From Paraburkholderia sp. CNPSo 3274 (GTDB lineage Bacteria; Pseudomonadota; Gammaproteobacteria; Burkholderiales; Burkholderiaceae), in contig NZ_JAMBPR010000009.1 in NCBI RefSeq assembly GCF_024206475.1, positions 100,620 to 164,619 on the forward strand: a stretch of 64,000 nucleotides of DNA, read 5' to 3'. The notes under the pieces are model-generated. The model was not told where the DNA came from. It saw nothing but the letters and a program-made list of their open reading frames with translations, and did not search any database. Each line of letters begins with the position of its first letter. The stretch's first letter is position 1. Shown in pieces: positions 36,472-44,912 of this stretch. The position numbers and the translations under genes were made by a program.

Positions 36472-37674
36472 ATGTATATCGACAAGAAGCCTGCGGTGCC
36501 CGATCCCGCCGCGGGGCGGGCGGTTTATCGCCAGTATGCGCACGACTGGCTGCGCGCGAACCTGCCCGAGCATATGTGCACGGACAGCCTCGCCTATCGT
36601 GCTCCCTCTGTCGAAGAGTGCCGCGACTGGGAAGCGAAGATGTATCACGCGGGCCTTGCAGGCATGACCTGGCCGGTCGCCTATGGCGGCTACGGCCTCA
36701 CGATGCGCGAACATCTCGCGGTGAACAAGGAGATCGGCGCGCTGGCCATGCCCGAGAGCGTAGGCTCGATCGGCAAGGAGCTGGCCGGTCCGATCATCAT
36801 GGCCGTGGGCACCGAGGAACAAAAGCGCGCGTTCCTGCCCGCCATTCTCGCCATGCGCGAGTACTGGTGCCAGGGCTTCTCCGAGCCCGATGCCGGCTCC
36901 GATCTCGCGCGTCTGCGCACGAAGGCCGTGCAGGAAGGCGACACGTGGCGCATCAACGGGCAGAAGATCTGGACGAGCGGCGCAGCCAAGGCCCATTACT
37001 GCCTGCTGCTTACGCGCACGGGCACGGTGGCCGACAAGCATCGCGGTCTGCTGATGTTCGCCGTGCCCATGAGCACGCCGGGCATACGCGTGGTTCCGAT
37101 CAAGTCGATCGACGGCAAGGAGTCCTTCGCCGAAGTGTTCTTCGACGACGTGGTGGTGCCCGACAGCGCACGCCTTGGCGCGCCCGACGAAGGCTGGAGC
37201 GCTGCCATCCGCGTGCTCTCCATCGAGCGCGCGACCAACCGCATGTACCGGCCGTGGCGCTTCGAATGCGAAATGCGCCAGCTTGTAAGTGCGTGCAAGT
37301 CAGATACGTTGCTCGCGCAACTTCTTGACGACGGCTACTACCAGCGTCGCATTGGCGACGTGGTGGGCGAGATCGACGCGCTCAAGGGCCTCGTCGAGCG
37401 CACTGTGGAGCAGGTGATGCAGGGCGAGTCGCTCGGTGCTCGTGGCTCGCTCACCAAGCTCTACTGGTCAGAATGCCACCAGCAGTTCGCGAGTCTTGCA
37501 CTTTCGCTGGTCGCGCATGTGAGTCCCGTGTCCAGCCCGCTTGCGCAGCGCGCTCGGAAGACTTTCACGCACGCCTACCTGTTCTCACGCGCGGAGACGA
37601 TCTACGCCGGCACCTCCGAGGTGCAGATGGACGTGATCGCACAACGCATCCTCAAACTGCCGAAGGATCTCTGA
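36472..37674 (+). CDS. Acyl-CoA dehydrogenase, first subunit of a probable heteromer
   Basis: A 400-aa ACAD with complete domains: MTWPVAYGGYGLTMREH, the FAD block WCQGFSEPDAGSDLARLR, KIWTSGAAKAHYC. The C-terminal block reads AETIYAGTSEVQMDVIAQ, with Ala where the common YEGT Glu sits, as in the ACADs whose base is elsewhere. GAGG lies upstream of the ATG. The next gene, an ACAD-like protein, begins 2 bp after the stop; such pairs form alpha2-beta2 heterotetramers acting on bulky CoA esters (for example sterol side chains). Confidence 0.9.
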   Translation: MYIDKKPAVPDPAAGRAVYRQYAHDWLRANLPEHMCTDSLAYRAPSVEECRDWEAKMYHAGLAGMTWPVAYGGYGLTMREHLAVNKEIGALAMPESVGSIGKELAGPIIMAVGTEEQKRAFLPAILAMREYWCQGFSEPDAGSDLARLRTKAVQEGDTWRINGQKIWTSGAAKAHYCLLLTRTGTVADKHRGLLMFAVPMSTPGIRVVPIKSIDGKESFAEVFFDDVVVPDSARLGAPDEGWSAAIRVLSIERATNRMYRPWRFECEMRQLVSACKSDTLLAQLLDDGYYQRRIGDVVGEIDALKGLVERTVEQVMQGESLGARGSLTKLYWSECHQQFASLALSLVAHVSPVSSPLAQRARKTFTHAYLFSRAETIYAGTSEVQMDVIAQRILKLPKDL

Positions 37675-37675
37675 T

Positions 37676-38638
37676 ATGACGATGCGAGACGACGGGCTCA
37701 AGCCCGAGGAATTCGCACAGGCCGCGGTGGCGCCCATCGACGACGCGAAAGCGCGCCCACTGCGCGAAGCGGCGCGCGTGCTGGCCGAAGCGGGGCTGAT
37801 GGGCGTGTGCGCGTGTGAGGGCGATGGCGGCCTTGGCCTCGATATCGACTTTGCGGTGCCCATCGTGCATGCGGCGGCCAAGCAGCAACTGCGCTTTCCC
37901 TTGCTCGAACAGATCGTGCTGGCGAAGGCGTTTGGCGGCACCGAAATTGCCGCCTCGCTCGCGAGCGGTGAAAAGCTCGCCACCGTGGCGCTTCAGGGCG
38001 GCATGGAGCAGGGCGTGGCTGGCCACGCGCGCCAAGCGAACGAATGCGACTGGGTGCTCGTCGCCGACGCCAAAGGCTGCGCGGTGCTCGTGGACATGAG
38101 CACGGCAAGCTGCGAAACGGACGGCGCGCTCGATCCCGAATGCCCGCAGGTCTGGCTTACGCTCGTGAGCGCGCGGGTGGTTGCGACACTGGATGCCGAC
38201 GCCTTTTCCGGGCTTCGCCGCGATCTTCAGGTGCTCGCCGCCGCCTTCGCGAATGGCGCGGCCGATGGCGCGCTGGAAGCCGCAGCCGCGTATATGTCCA
38301 CGCGGGTCCAGTTCGGCCGCCCGCTCTCCGCGAAACAGGCCGTGCGCCATTTGCTCGCGCGCATGAAGCTCGTGCAGGAAGCGTCCGCTGCTGCGATTCG
38401 CCGTTCGGTCGCGACGGACGAATACGAAACTGCGCGCGACGTGCGGCCCGCGCTGGCCGGCACGCTGGCGAACGCGGCATTCGTGATCGAGAAAGCCATT
38501 CATCTGCACGGCGGCATGGGCTTCACGTGGGAGGTGCCACTGCATTACTCGCTGCGCGAGGTGCGCAAGCTCGATGCGTCGTTCGGCGCAGGCGGACTCG
38601 CTCGCGAAGTGGGCCGCGATTTCATCGCAGCATTGTGA
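37676..38638 (+). CDS. Acyl-CoA dehydrogenase-like partner subunit
   Basis: 320 aa, shorter than a full ACAD (about 380). The N-terminal and middle domains are abbreviated and the EPDAGSD block is missing. The C-terminal helical domain is good (AAAYMSTRVQFGRPLSAKQA, LHGGMGFTWEVPLHYSLREV). This is the profile of the partner subunit in heteromeric ACADs, where each subunit lends half of the FAD site. ATG follows the stop of the upstream ACAD by one base. Confidence 0.88.
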   Translation: MTMRDDGLKPEEFAQAAVAPIDDAKARPLREAARVLAEAGLMGVCACEGDGGLGLDIDFAVPIVHAAAKQQLRFPLLEQIVLAKAFGGTEIAASLASGEKLATVALQGGMEQGVAGHARQANECDWVLVADAKGCAVLVDMSTASCETDGALDPECPQVWLTLVSARVVATLDADAFSGLRRDLQVLAAAFANGAADGALEAAAAYMSTRVQFGRPLSAKQAVRHLLARMKLVQEASAAAIRRSVATDEYETARDVRPALAGTLANAAFVIEKAIHLHGGMGFTWEVPLHYSLREVRKLDASFGAGGLAREVGRDFIAAL

Positions 38639-38649
38639 GGAAGACAGAC

Positions 38650-39408
38650 ATGCAACAGGACATGAACGCTCGCGTGGCGCTCGTCACCGGCGCTGGCGCC
38701 GGCATTGGCCGCGCAACTGCGTGTGCGCTGGCTGCGCGTGGCGCGATCGTCGGCGTGAACGATCTGAAAGAAGAGCTTGTGGACGCAACGGTCGCGCAAA
38801 TTCGCGCGGAAGGCGGTCAGGCCTTCGCTGTGGTGCGCAACGTCGCCACGCGCGAGGGCATGACCGGGGCCGTGTACGCGGCCCGCGAACATCGCGGACG
38901 TTTCGACGTGCTCGTCAACAACGCCGCTTGGGTGCGGTATCAGGGCGTGCCCGAGATCTCGCCGGAGACGGTGGACCGCATGCTCGATATCGGCTTCAAG
39001 GCCGTGATCTGGGGCATCCAGGCCGCTACGGAAGTGATGGACGCCGAACGCGGCGGCGCCATCGTCAACGTGGCCTCGACGGCGGCGCTGCGCTCGGCGG
39101 CAAGCTCCGTGGTCTATTCCGGCATCAAGGCGGGCATACTCGGCATCACGCGCGCAGCCGCGGCAGAACTCGGCGCGCGCCGTATCCGCGTGAACGCGGT
39201 TTGCCCTTCGGCGGTGCCGACGGAAGGCACGCAGCGCAACCGCAACGCTGAGCGCGATGCGGCGCGCGTGGCGCGCACGCCGCTCGGCCGGCTCGGCGTA
39301 GTCGAGGATATCGCGCGCGGCATCGCCTTCCTCGCGAGCGATGAGGCGGGTTTCATCACGGCTCAGGCGCTGACGATCGACGGCGGCATTACCTTCACGA
39401 ATATATAG
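38650..39408 (+). CDS. SDR family oxidoreductase
   Basis: 252 aa, classical short-chain dehydrogenase. Cofactor loop TGAGAGIG, then NNAAW, catalytic Ser in NVASTAALRSA, and YSGIK (Tyr about 156, Lys about 160). The Asp after strand 2 (NDLKEE) favours NAD. It is part of the hydratase-ligase-ACAD operon and would fit the 3-hydroxyacyl-CoA dehydrogenase step or oxidation of a ring alcohol. Confidence 0.9.
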   Translation: MQQDMNARVALVTGAGAGIGRATACALAARGAIVGVNDLKEELVDATVAQIRAEGGQAFAVVRNVATREGMTGAVYAAREHRGRFDVLVNNAAWVRYQGVPEISPETVDRMLDIGFKAVIWGIQAATEVMDAERGGAIVNVASTAALRSAASSVVYSGIKAGILGITRAAAAELGARRIRVNAVCPSAVPTEGTQRNRNAERDAARVARTPLGRLGVVEDIARGIAFLASDEAGFITAQALTIDGGITFTNI

Positions 39409-39420
39409 GATCACCAGGCA

Positions 39421-40644
39421 ATGGGCGAGCACGCCGCAAAGACGGTCCTGATCACCGGCCCGGCCTCTGGCATCGGCTGGGCGGCAGCTCAGCGTTTCGC
39501 CGCGGCAGGCTGGCGCTGCGTGCTGGTCGATCGCAACGGCGGGGCGCTCGATCGGCTCGTGTTGGGCTTGCCAGCGACGGCCGGTGCGCCTCATCTGGTG
39601 CGCGTGGCCGATCTCACGCAACCCGACCAGATCGCCGCACTCGCGCTGGGCGCGCCGGCGCTCGATGCGATTATCAACAACGCGGGCATGTCGGACAGCA
39701 GCAATGTACCGCTCGCCGAGCAGGACGCCGCGCAACTCGCGCGGCTCGTCGCCCTCAATCTCGATGCGCCCGCACGGGTTTATGCAGCGCTTGCGCGCGT
39801 GCTGCGTCCCGGCGCGCGCATTGTGAACGTCGCATCGGGCGCGGGGCTCCATGCCATTCCGTGGCGCGGCGCTTACAGTCCGAGCAAGGCAGGTTTGATC
39901 GAGCAGACCAAGGCGCTCGCGCGTGTGCGGCCCGAGTTATGCGTGAGTGCGCTATGCCCTGGCTTCGTGCGCACGGAGCTGGTCGAGACGTTAATAGAAG
40001 CGGGGCGGCTCGACCCCGCGCGCGCAGTGGAAAAAACGCCGATTGGGCGCATGGCCGACCCCGCCGAACTCGCCGAAGCGCTGTTCTTTCTCGCGGGAGA
40101 AGGTGCGCCACTCTCGGGGCAGACACTATGCGTCGATGGTGGATCTTCGGTGTACGGCGGCAGTGCGGCCTGCACGCCAACTCCGTTCGCGCCACTACCG
40201 CTCGATACGCCGTTGCGGCTCAATGTGATCGACGACACGGCCGAGCGTTGGGCGGGCATGGGCCGCGATGGCGAACGTGAGTGCTATCCGGCGACGCTGG
40301 ATGCTTCCGTGCTAGACGCCGATCCGGGCAAGCGCCTCGCCGCCGTGCATGCGGCCGCAGTTCGCTTCGCGAGCCGGCACGCGAAGCAGGCGAGCCTCAC
40401 GTTGCTGCTTCCACACGAAGCGGACGATGCGGACTGGCACGCGGCCGGCGACAGCGGCGCGGCGCGCATGCTGGTCGCCACGCTCGCCTGCGAATGGGGC
40501 GCGCGTGCGCTGCGCATCAATGCGCTCGCTGTCAACCCTCAAGCCAACGCACACACTGTTACGAGGCTAGGGCCGCTCGTGCATTTCGTGGCTGGGGCAC
40601 AGGCACAGTTCGTCACGGGGCAAACATGGCGCGCGGCCGACTGA
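39421..40644 (+). CDS. SDR oxidoreductase with a degenerate second SDR-like half
   Basis: 407 aa, far longer than a classical SDR (about 250). Residues 1-245 are a complete SDR: TGPASGIG, NNAGMSD, NVASGAGLHAI, YSPSK, and a C-terminal LSGQTLCVDGGSS. Residues 250-407 then look like the back half of another SDR (ARMLVATLACEWGARALRIN, ALAVNP, and a closing VTGQTWRAAD) with no cofactor loop and no Tyr-x3-Lys. It is probably a structural or dimer-mimicking appendage. ATG follows the previous stop by 12 bp, same operon. Confidence 0.87.
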   Translation: MGEHAAKTVLITGPASGIGWAAAQRFAAAGWRCVLVDRNGGALDRLVLGLPATAGAPHLVRVADLTQPDQIAALALGAPALDAIINNAGMSDSSNVPLAEQDAAQLARLVALNLDAPARVYAALARVLRPGARIVNVASGAGLHAIPWRGAYSPSKAGLIEQTKALARVRPELCVSALCPGFVRTELVETLIEAGRLDPARAVEKTPIGRMADPAELAEALFFLAGEGAPLSGQTLCVDGGSSVYGGSAACTPTPFAPLPLDTPLRLNVIDDTAERWAGMGRDGERECYPATLDASVLDADPGKRLAAVHAAAVRFASRHAKQASLTLLLPHEADDADWHAAGDSGAARMLVATLACEWGARALRINALAVNPQANAHTVTRLGPLVHFVAGAQAQFVTGQTWRAAD

Positions 40645-40707
40645 GGGGCGCCACGTCGCGCGCGGCAGCGCAGGCCCGCCAAACGGGCAGCACAACAAGG
40701 AGACAGC

Positions 40708-41445
40708 ATGAGCGAAAGCGATTCCGCTCGCGCGCGCATCAAGGCGCAATTCATCGAGGCGCGCGGCTACTGGCGCCCATGGACCGAAGCGATCCTGCAT
40801 GCGCATCCGGCGTTTCTGGAGCAGTACGCGCGTTATGCAGGCTACCCCGCGCGCCACGGTCCACTGTCCGCGCGCATGGTGGAGCTGATCTACGTGGCGC
40901 TCGATGCGTCGTCGGCGCATCTGTATACAGCGGGGCTCAAAACGCATCTGGCAGGCGCACTTGCTGCGGGTGCGAGTGAGGCCGATGTTTTCGACGTGCT
41001 GCATCTCGTTGCCGCGCAGGGACTCGAATGCGTGTATCAATCAGCGGCGATACTCGCGCAGGAGGCAGCGCAAGTGACCCCATCGTCGATCGATGCGGCG
41101 TTGGGCGAACGAATCGAGAGACTATGTCCGCAGGCCGCATGCATGCTGCAAACGCTTGCCACGCTGGACCGCGCCTACGTGGACGTGCTGCTTGATTTTC
41201 TTGAGCATGGCGCGACCGGCGGAGGGCTGAACGATGCCGAGCGCAGCATCATTCAGATCGCGTTGCACGCCTGCTTCACAGCGTTCAATCCCGATGCCGT
41301 GCGCCGCCTCGTGCGCGTGGCGCTCGAGGCGGGTGTAACAGCGCCGCGAATTCTGCAGGCGATGCAGCTTGGCGCACATCTTTCCGTGCACGGCACGGCG
41401 CTGGGCGCGACGGTAATCGGCGAACTGCGCGCGACTGCCTTGTGA
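40708..41445 (+). CDS. Carboxymuconolactone decarboxylase-like protein, two CMD domains
   Basis: 245 aa with two AhpD/CMD-fold units (about residues 35-115 and 150-240). The first contains LSARMVELIYVALDASSAHL, where the redox CxxC pair of AhpD is replaced (DASSAHL), while a later His is kept (LKTHLAG). The second contains AERSIIQIALHACFTAFN. Without Cys pairs it is unlikely to be a peroxidase reductase; a decarboxylase, isomerase or scaffold role is more likely. AAGGAGAC lies before the ATG. It is the next-to-last gene of the operon. Confidence 0.82.
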   Translation: MSESDSARARIKAQFIEARGYWRPWTEAILHAHPAFLEQYARYAGYPARHGPLSARMVELIYVALDASSAHLYTAGLKTHLAGALAAGASEADVFDVLHLVAAQGLECVYQSAAILAQEAAQVTPSSIDAALGERIERLCPQAACMLQTLATLDRAYVDVLLDFLEHGATGGGLNDAERSIIQIALHACFTAFNPDAVRRLVRVALEAGVTAPRILQAMQLGAHLSVHGTALGATVIGELRATAL

Positions 41446-41495
41446 TGCCAGTAGACACGGCTTTACGGCGAAGCTACCAAAAGGAATCCTGGTCA

Positions 41496-42290
41496 ATGAA
41501 ATCGAAATCGTGGCTCAGTCTCGAGGAGAGAGTTTGTGTCGTAACGGGTGCAGCCGGCGGAATCGGTGCGCAAATCGCGCTTTCGCTCGCACGTGAGGGA
41601 GCGCACGTGGCACTGCTCGACCGCGACCGCTCGGCGTGCGCCGACATTGTCGATCGCATCGGGAACGAAGGCGGCAAGGCGATCGCTATCGGCTGCGACG
41701 TCGCCGACAAGGCCAGTGTGGCCGAAGCCGCACACGAGAGCGAACGCGCATTGGGGCGCTGCAACGTGCTCGTGAACAACGCGGCCATCACGTTGCGTGG
41801 CGCGTTGCTCGAACTAGATGTCGAGCACTGGGACCGCGTGCTCGCGGTGAACCTCACGGGCGCACTGGTGTGCGCGCAGGCTTTCGGCCAGCAAATGCGC
41901 GCCGGGAAGAGCGGCTCGATGGTTCATGTCGCCTCCATTGCAGCGAGCTCGCCGATCCCGGCGGGCGGCGCGTATAGCAGCAGCAAGGCTGCGCTCGCGA
42001 TGCTCGCCCAGCAGCTTGCCGTTGAACTGGCTGATGACAATATTCGCAGCAATGCAGTGAGTCCCGGACTCGTGCGCACGCCATTGAGCGCGCGCTACTA
42101 CGAAGACCCCGCCATGCTGCGTGCGCGGACCCGGATGGTGCCGTCACGGCGCATTGCCGAGCCGCAGGACATTGCCGACGTGGTGCTATTTCTCGCGAGC
42201 GAACGATCCGGCTACGTGAACGGACAGGAGTTACTTGTGGACGGTGCGCTTGGTCGTAACGTCATGGCGCTCGTGCCCCGGCCCCAATAG
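41496..42290 (+). CDS. SDR family oxidoreductase
   Basis: A 264-aa classical SDR: TGAAGGIG, NNAAITLRG, HVASIAASSP, YSSSK and C-terminal YVNGQELLVDG. The Asp at the end of strand 2 (LLDRDR) suggests NAD. MKSKSWLSLEE was chosen as start after AAGGA. It is the last gene before a gene-poor stretch and the end of the first catabolic cluster; 50 bp separate it from the CMD gene. Confidence 0.88.
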   Translation: MKSKSWLSLEERVCVVTGAAGGIGAQIALSLAREGAHVALLDRDRSACADIVDRIGNEGGKAIAIGCDVADKASVAEAAHESERALGRCNVLVNNAAITLRGALLELDVEHWDRVLAVNLTGALVCAQAFGQQMRAGKSGSMVHVASIAASSPIPAGGAYSSSKAALAMLAQQLAVELADDNIRSNAVSPGLVRTPLSARYYEDPAMLRARTRMVPSRRIAEPQDIADVVLFLASERSGYVNGQELLVDGALGRNVMALVPRPQ

Positions 42291-43126
42291 CGCGGTATTC
42301 GTAGAGGACACGATCGACGCTAAGTCGGAAGTGCTCTTGAAGCGCGAGTCGAAATCGCCTCCGACTCAGGGACTCGTTACTGTGAGAACGGTCGGACTCA
42401 AGGCAGGCGAAAGGAATTTCTGAGTTTCGAGCGCACAGTGCTGGTCCCCAAGCGCGGTTCGGGACATTATTGCTGCCGCGTGAAATGCCATATGGCCCGC
42501 GCTGTTTATGCTCAATCGCCGGTACGGCTCTAAAGTTTGCGCGCGATGGTAAGTTTTCGCACGCTGCGATGGTCTTCGCTTGCAAACGCATATTGCGACA
42601 CAACCTCACTTGACGGACTAGACCTCGATAGCAACAAATTTCCTTGCGATAGGAAATACCGCATGAGCTTACCAGGCAGCGCAGAGTGCTGAATCGTGGG
42701 GTGGTGCGGCAGATGCATCGAGCCCGCGTTGTCAAACGGATCCCGGCAAACCGGCAGAGCAAACAGTGTGGTCAAGTCGTGTGCAGTGGAGGACTTATGT
42801 AATAGACATATCCAACGCTCGCAAGCTTTCACTTGGCGGACCATTACCGCTGGGCGACATGAAGATCTCACTAACACGCTCACACTCTGTCGTATTGCAG
42901 CCCAATCCGGCAGCCGCGGGTCTGTTAGCCGAGGATTCCGCAGAAAACGTCCGAATATCCGTCCGCAGGGCTAGTTCGCAACACGATTGCATACATTAAC
43001 GATCTCGATCTTCTGATGAAGCACGGAAGATTATTTAAAAGGTATAGGACAAAGACCGAGTTTTGGAGAATATCTGACAAAAACTACTAGAGGAAAATGA
43101 ACGCGTACCTTAACCGGTCCATAGGT
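42291..43126. other. 836-bp gene-poor, AT-richer junction
   Basis: No open frame here has recognisable family sequence; several short frames exist on both strands but none has a good ribosome site. Composition is clearly more AT-rich toward 43000-43130 (for example TTATTTAAAAGG). It begins right after the SDR stop and ends where a P450 gene is cut off, so it looks like a recombination scar between two clusters. Confidence 0.55.
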
Positions 43127-43646
43127 TTAAATACCACGGCTAATGTTTCTGGTCCCCGAGAAAACGCTCGCCTCGGTCCACTCAAGCAGATCGTCTAGAT
43201 CGGTGAGCGGGAGGTTCACGAGTCGCATGAATATGGTGATCGGGAACTTCATCGCGAAGTCTGACATGAATTCGCAACGGCCTCTTTCCTTGAAGCCTTC
43301 GATCAGCGAGACGGCCAATTCCCGGATCTCGCCCTCCATGTCGCGTATCACCTTCGGCGCGAAGAAGCGGTTGATCAGCGCGCGATAGTCAGCGTGCTCG
43401 GGAGGGTCAGCCGAGAGCGGCAAGATCTGCATCGTCGTGCTTGCGGGCAGCGTGATCTGGTGCATCGAGAACGGGTCATGATTGCGCTGCGCGAATTCAA
43501 TATCTTCCGCCCGCGTGAGCATCCAGTGACCGCCGTTGTACGGTGTCCAGACTATGTCCGGACCATCGTGAAGGCGCTTCCATGCGCCGACGATGTCGGC
43601 CTCGCCGCCGGGAGGCTTGCTGAAGAGGGACAGCGATATGGGACAT
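43127..43646 (-). pseudogene. Cytochrome P450, N-terminal remnant (frameshifted and truncated)
   Basis: From the ATG at 43646 (GAGGAG upstream) the frame reads MSHIAVPL and then goes wrong. Shifting frame restores FSKPPGGEADIVGAWKRLHD and GPDIVWTPYNGGHWMLTRAE. The rest continues open: LPLSADPPEHADYRALINRF, FAPKVIRDMEGEIRELAVSL, then stops after GTRNISRGI. This is the N-terminal third of a bacterial class I P450. The I-helix Thr, ExxR and heme Cys loop are all missing. It lies directly downstream of its ferredoxin gene. Confidence 0.88.
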
Positions 43647-43685
43647 GTGAGTTCTCCTCGAACAGGTATTCGCCAGCCGCTTCAA

Positions 43686-44006
43686 TCAGATTTGCGAAAC
43701 GGGTAACCGGACCACTAACCCTTCGAGTTCGTTGGTCAACAGAATCTGGCAACCGAGCCGGCTGTTGCCATTTGCATCGATGGCGCCGCTCAGCATGTCG
43801 AGTTCGGGGTGCTTTGCGGGTGGGATGCTCGCGGCCCACCTATCGTCGACATAGCAGTGACATGTCGCGCAATTGCAGTAGCCCCCGCAATCAGCCAGGA
43901 TGCGAGGCACCGAGTTGTCGATCGCTGCCTGCATCAGTGACTGGCCGGCAAGCGCATTGACGGTGTGCTCTGTGTTGTCATGCTCGATGAAAGCAATTTT
44001 CGGCAT
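43686..44006 (-). CDS. 2Fe-2S ferredoxin (putidaredoxin/adrenodoxin type)
   Basis: 106 aa. Cluster ligands lie in DCGGYCNCATCHCYV plus a fourth Cys in RLGCQILL. The family normally transfers electrons from an NADH ferredoxin reductase to a P450, and this gene is followed by a P450 remnant 39 bp later on the same strand. No reductase gene is visible here. With the P450 broken, its present partner is unknown. Confidence 0.92.
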   Translation of the reverse strand: MPKIAFIEHDNTEHTVNALAGQSLMQAAIDNSVPRILADCGGYCNCATCHCYVDDRWAASIPPAKHPELDMLSGAIDANGNSRLGCQILLTNELEGLVVRLPVSQI

Positions 44007-44056
44007 TTCAGTATCGTGAGTTTTTCCTACCGCATGAACATCGTCGCCGAGTTTGC

Positions 44057-44863
44057 CTAGCTGACCGTGAAGCCACCGTCCGCGGCGATGATTTGCCCGG
44101 TAACATAACTTGAGGCGCGGGTGGCGAGAAAGAACACACTCTGGGCGACCTCAGTCGGGGCCGCCATCCGTCCCATCGGAACGCGGCCTGCGCCGACGAT
44201 CGGACCGCGAATCCTGAAGGTAGCGCTGATGTTCTTGCCGCCCTCGCTAGCCATACCGCCTGGCAGGATCGAATTGACGCGGATTCCATCGGCCGCAAAC
44301 TCGCTTGCCAGTGATCGTGTAAGGCTGTCCACGCCGGCCTTCGCGGCGTCGTAGTGGGCGTTGACGCCCCACAACGTGGGTCGAAGTGCGCCAACGGAGG
44401 AAACGTTGACAATCGAGCCACCGGCACCCTTTGCTTTCATGCGCGCGATGGCCTCGCGGCAACAGAGGAAAGTGCCTCGTAGCGTCACGTCCTGCATCTG
44501 GTCCCATTGCTCGACGGACATTTCAAAAAACTCGGCTTTCGAACGGTGCGCGGCGTTGTTGACCAGAATATCTACGCTGCCGAAATTCGCATCGACAGCC
44601 GCGAATAGTGCCTTGATGGAAGCTTCATCAGCCACGTCCACCTTGCAGGGCATCGCAATACCACCGTTCGCATGAATTTCTGCCGCTGTTACGGATGCGG
44701 CATCCGGATTAAGGTCGGCGATCACGACGTTGGCACCTGCCTCGGCAAGCAGCCGCGCCGTTTCGCGGCCGAGACCTTGTGCAGAGCCGGTAACGACGGC
44801 AGTCTTTCCCGTGAGATTGAAGATCTGCGTGAGGCGTGCGCCGATCTGGATTTCGCTAAACAT
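44057..44863 (-). CDS. SDR family oxidoreductase (complete active site)
   Basis: 268 aa: cofactor loop TGSAQGLG, NNAAHRSK, NVSSVGALRP, HYDAAK (Tyr-x3-Lys), C-terminal YVTGQIIAADGGFTVS. The Asp at strand 2 (VIADLN) favours NAD. It is 49 bp downstream of another SDR whose active site is degenerate, and 50 bp upstream of the ferredoxin. The overall sequence is close to the SDRs at 44913 and 61624 (same GKxAVVT opening and TGQ...DGGF ending). Confidence 0.9.
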   Translation of the reverse strand: MFSEIQIGARLTQIFNLTGKTAVVTGSAQGLGRETARLLAEAGANVVIADLNPDAASVTAAEIHANGGIAMPCKVDVADEASIKALFAAVDANFGSVDILVNNAAHRSKAEFFEMSVEQWDQMQDVTLRGTFLCCREAIARMKAKGAGGSIVNVSSVGALRPTLWGVNAHYDAAKAGVDSLTRSLASEFAADGIRVNSILPGGMASEGGKNISATFRIRGPIVGAGRVPMGRMAAPTEVAQSVFFLATRASSYVTGQIIAADGGFTVS

Positions 44864-44912
44864 GGAATGCTCCGTTTGAGTAGTCGATGAAAGTCGTGCT
44901 TCTCGGCGCGCG

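Noticed and set aside
42262..42762. 166-codon open frame on the minus strand in the gene-poor junction
   Set aside because: It extends into the SDR gene, has no ribosome site and no similarity I recognise; left as unexplained intergenic DNA.
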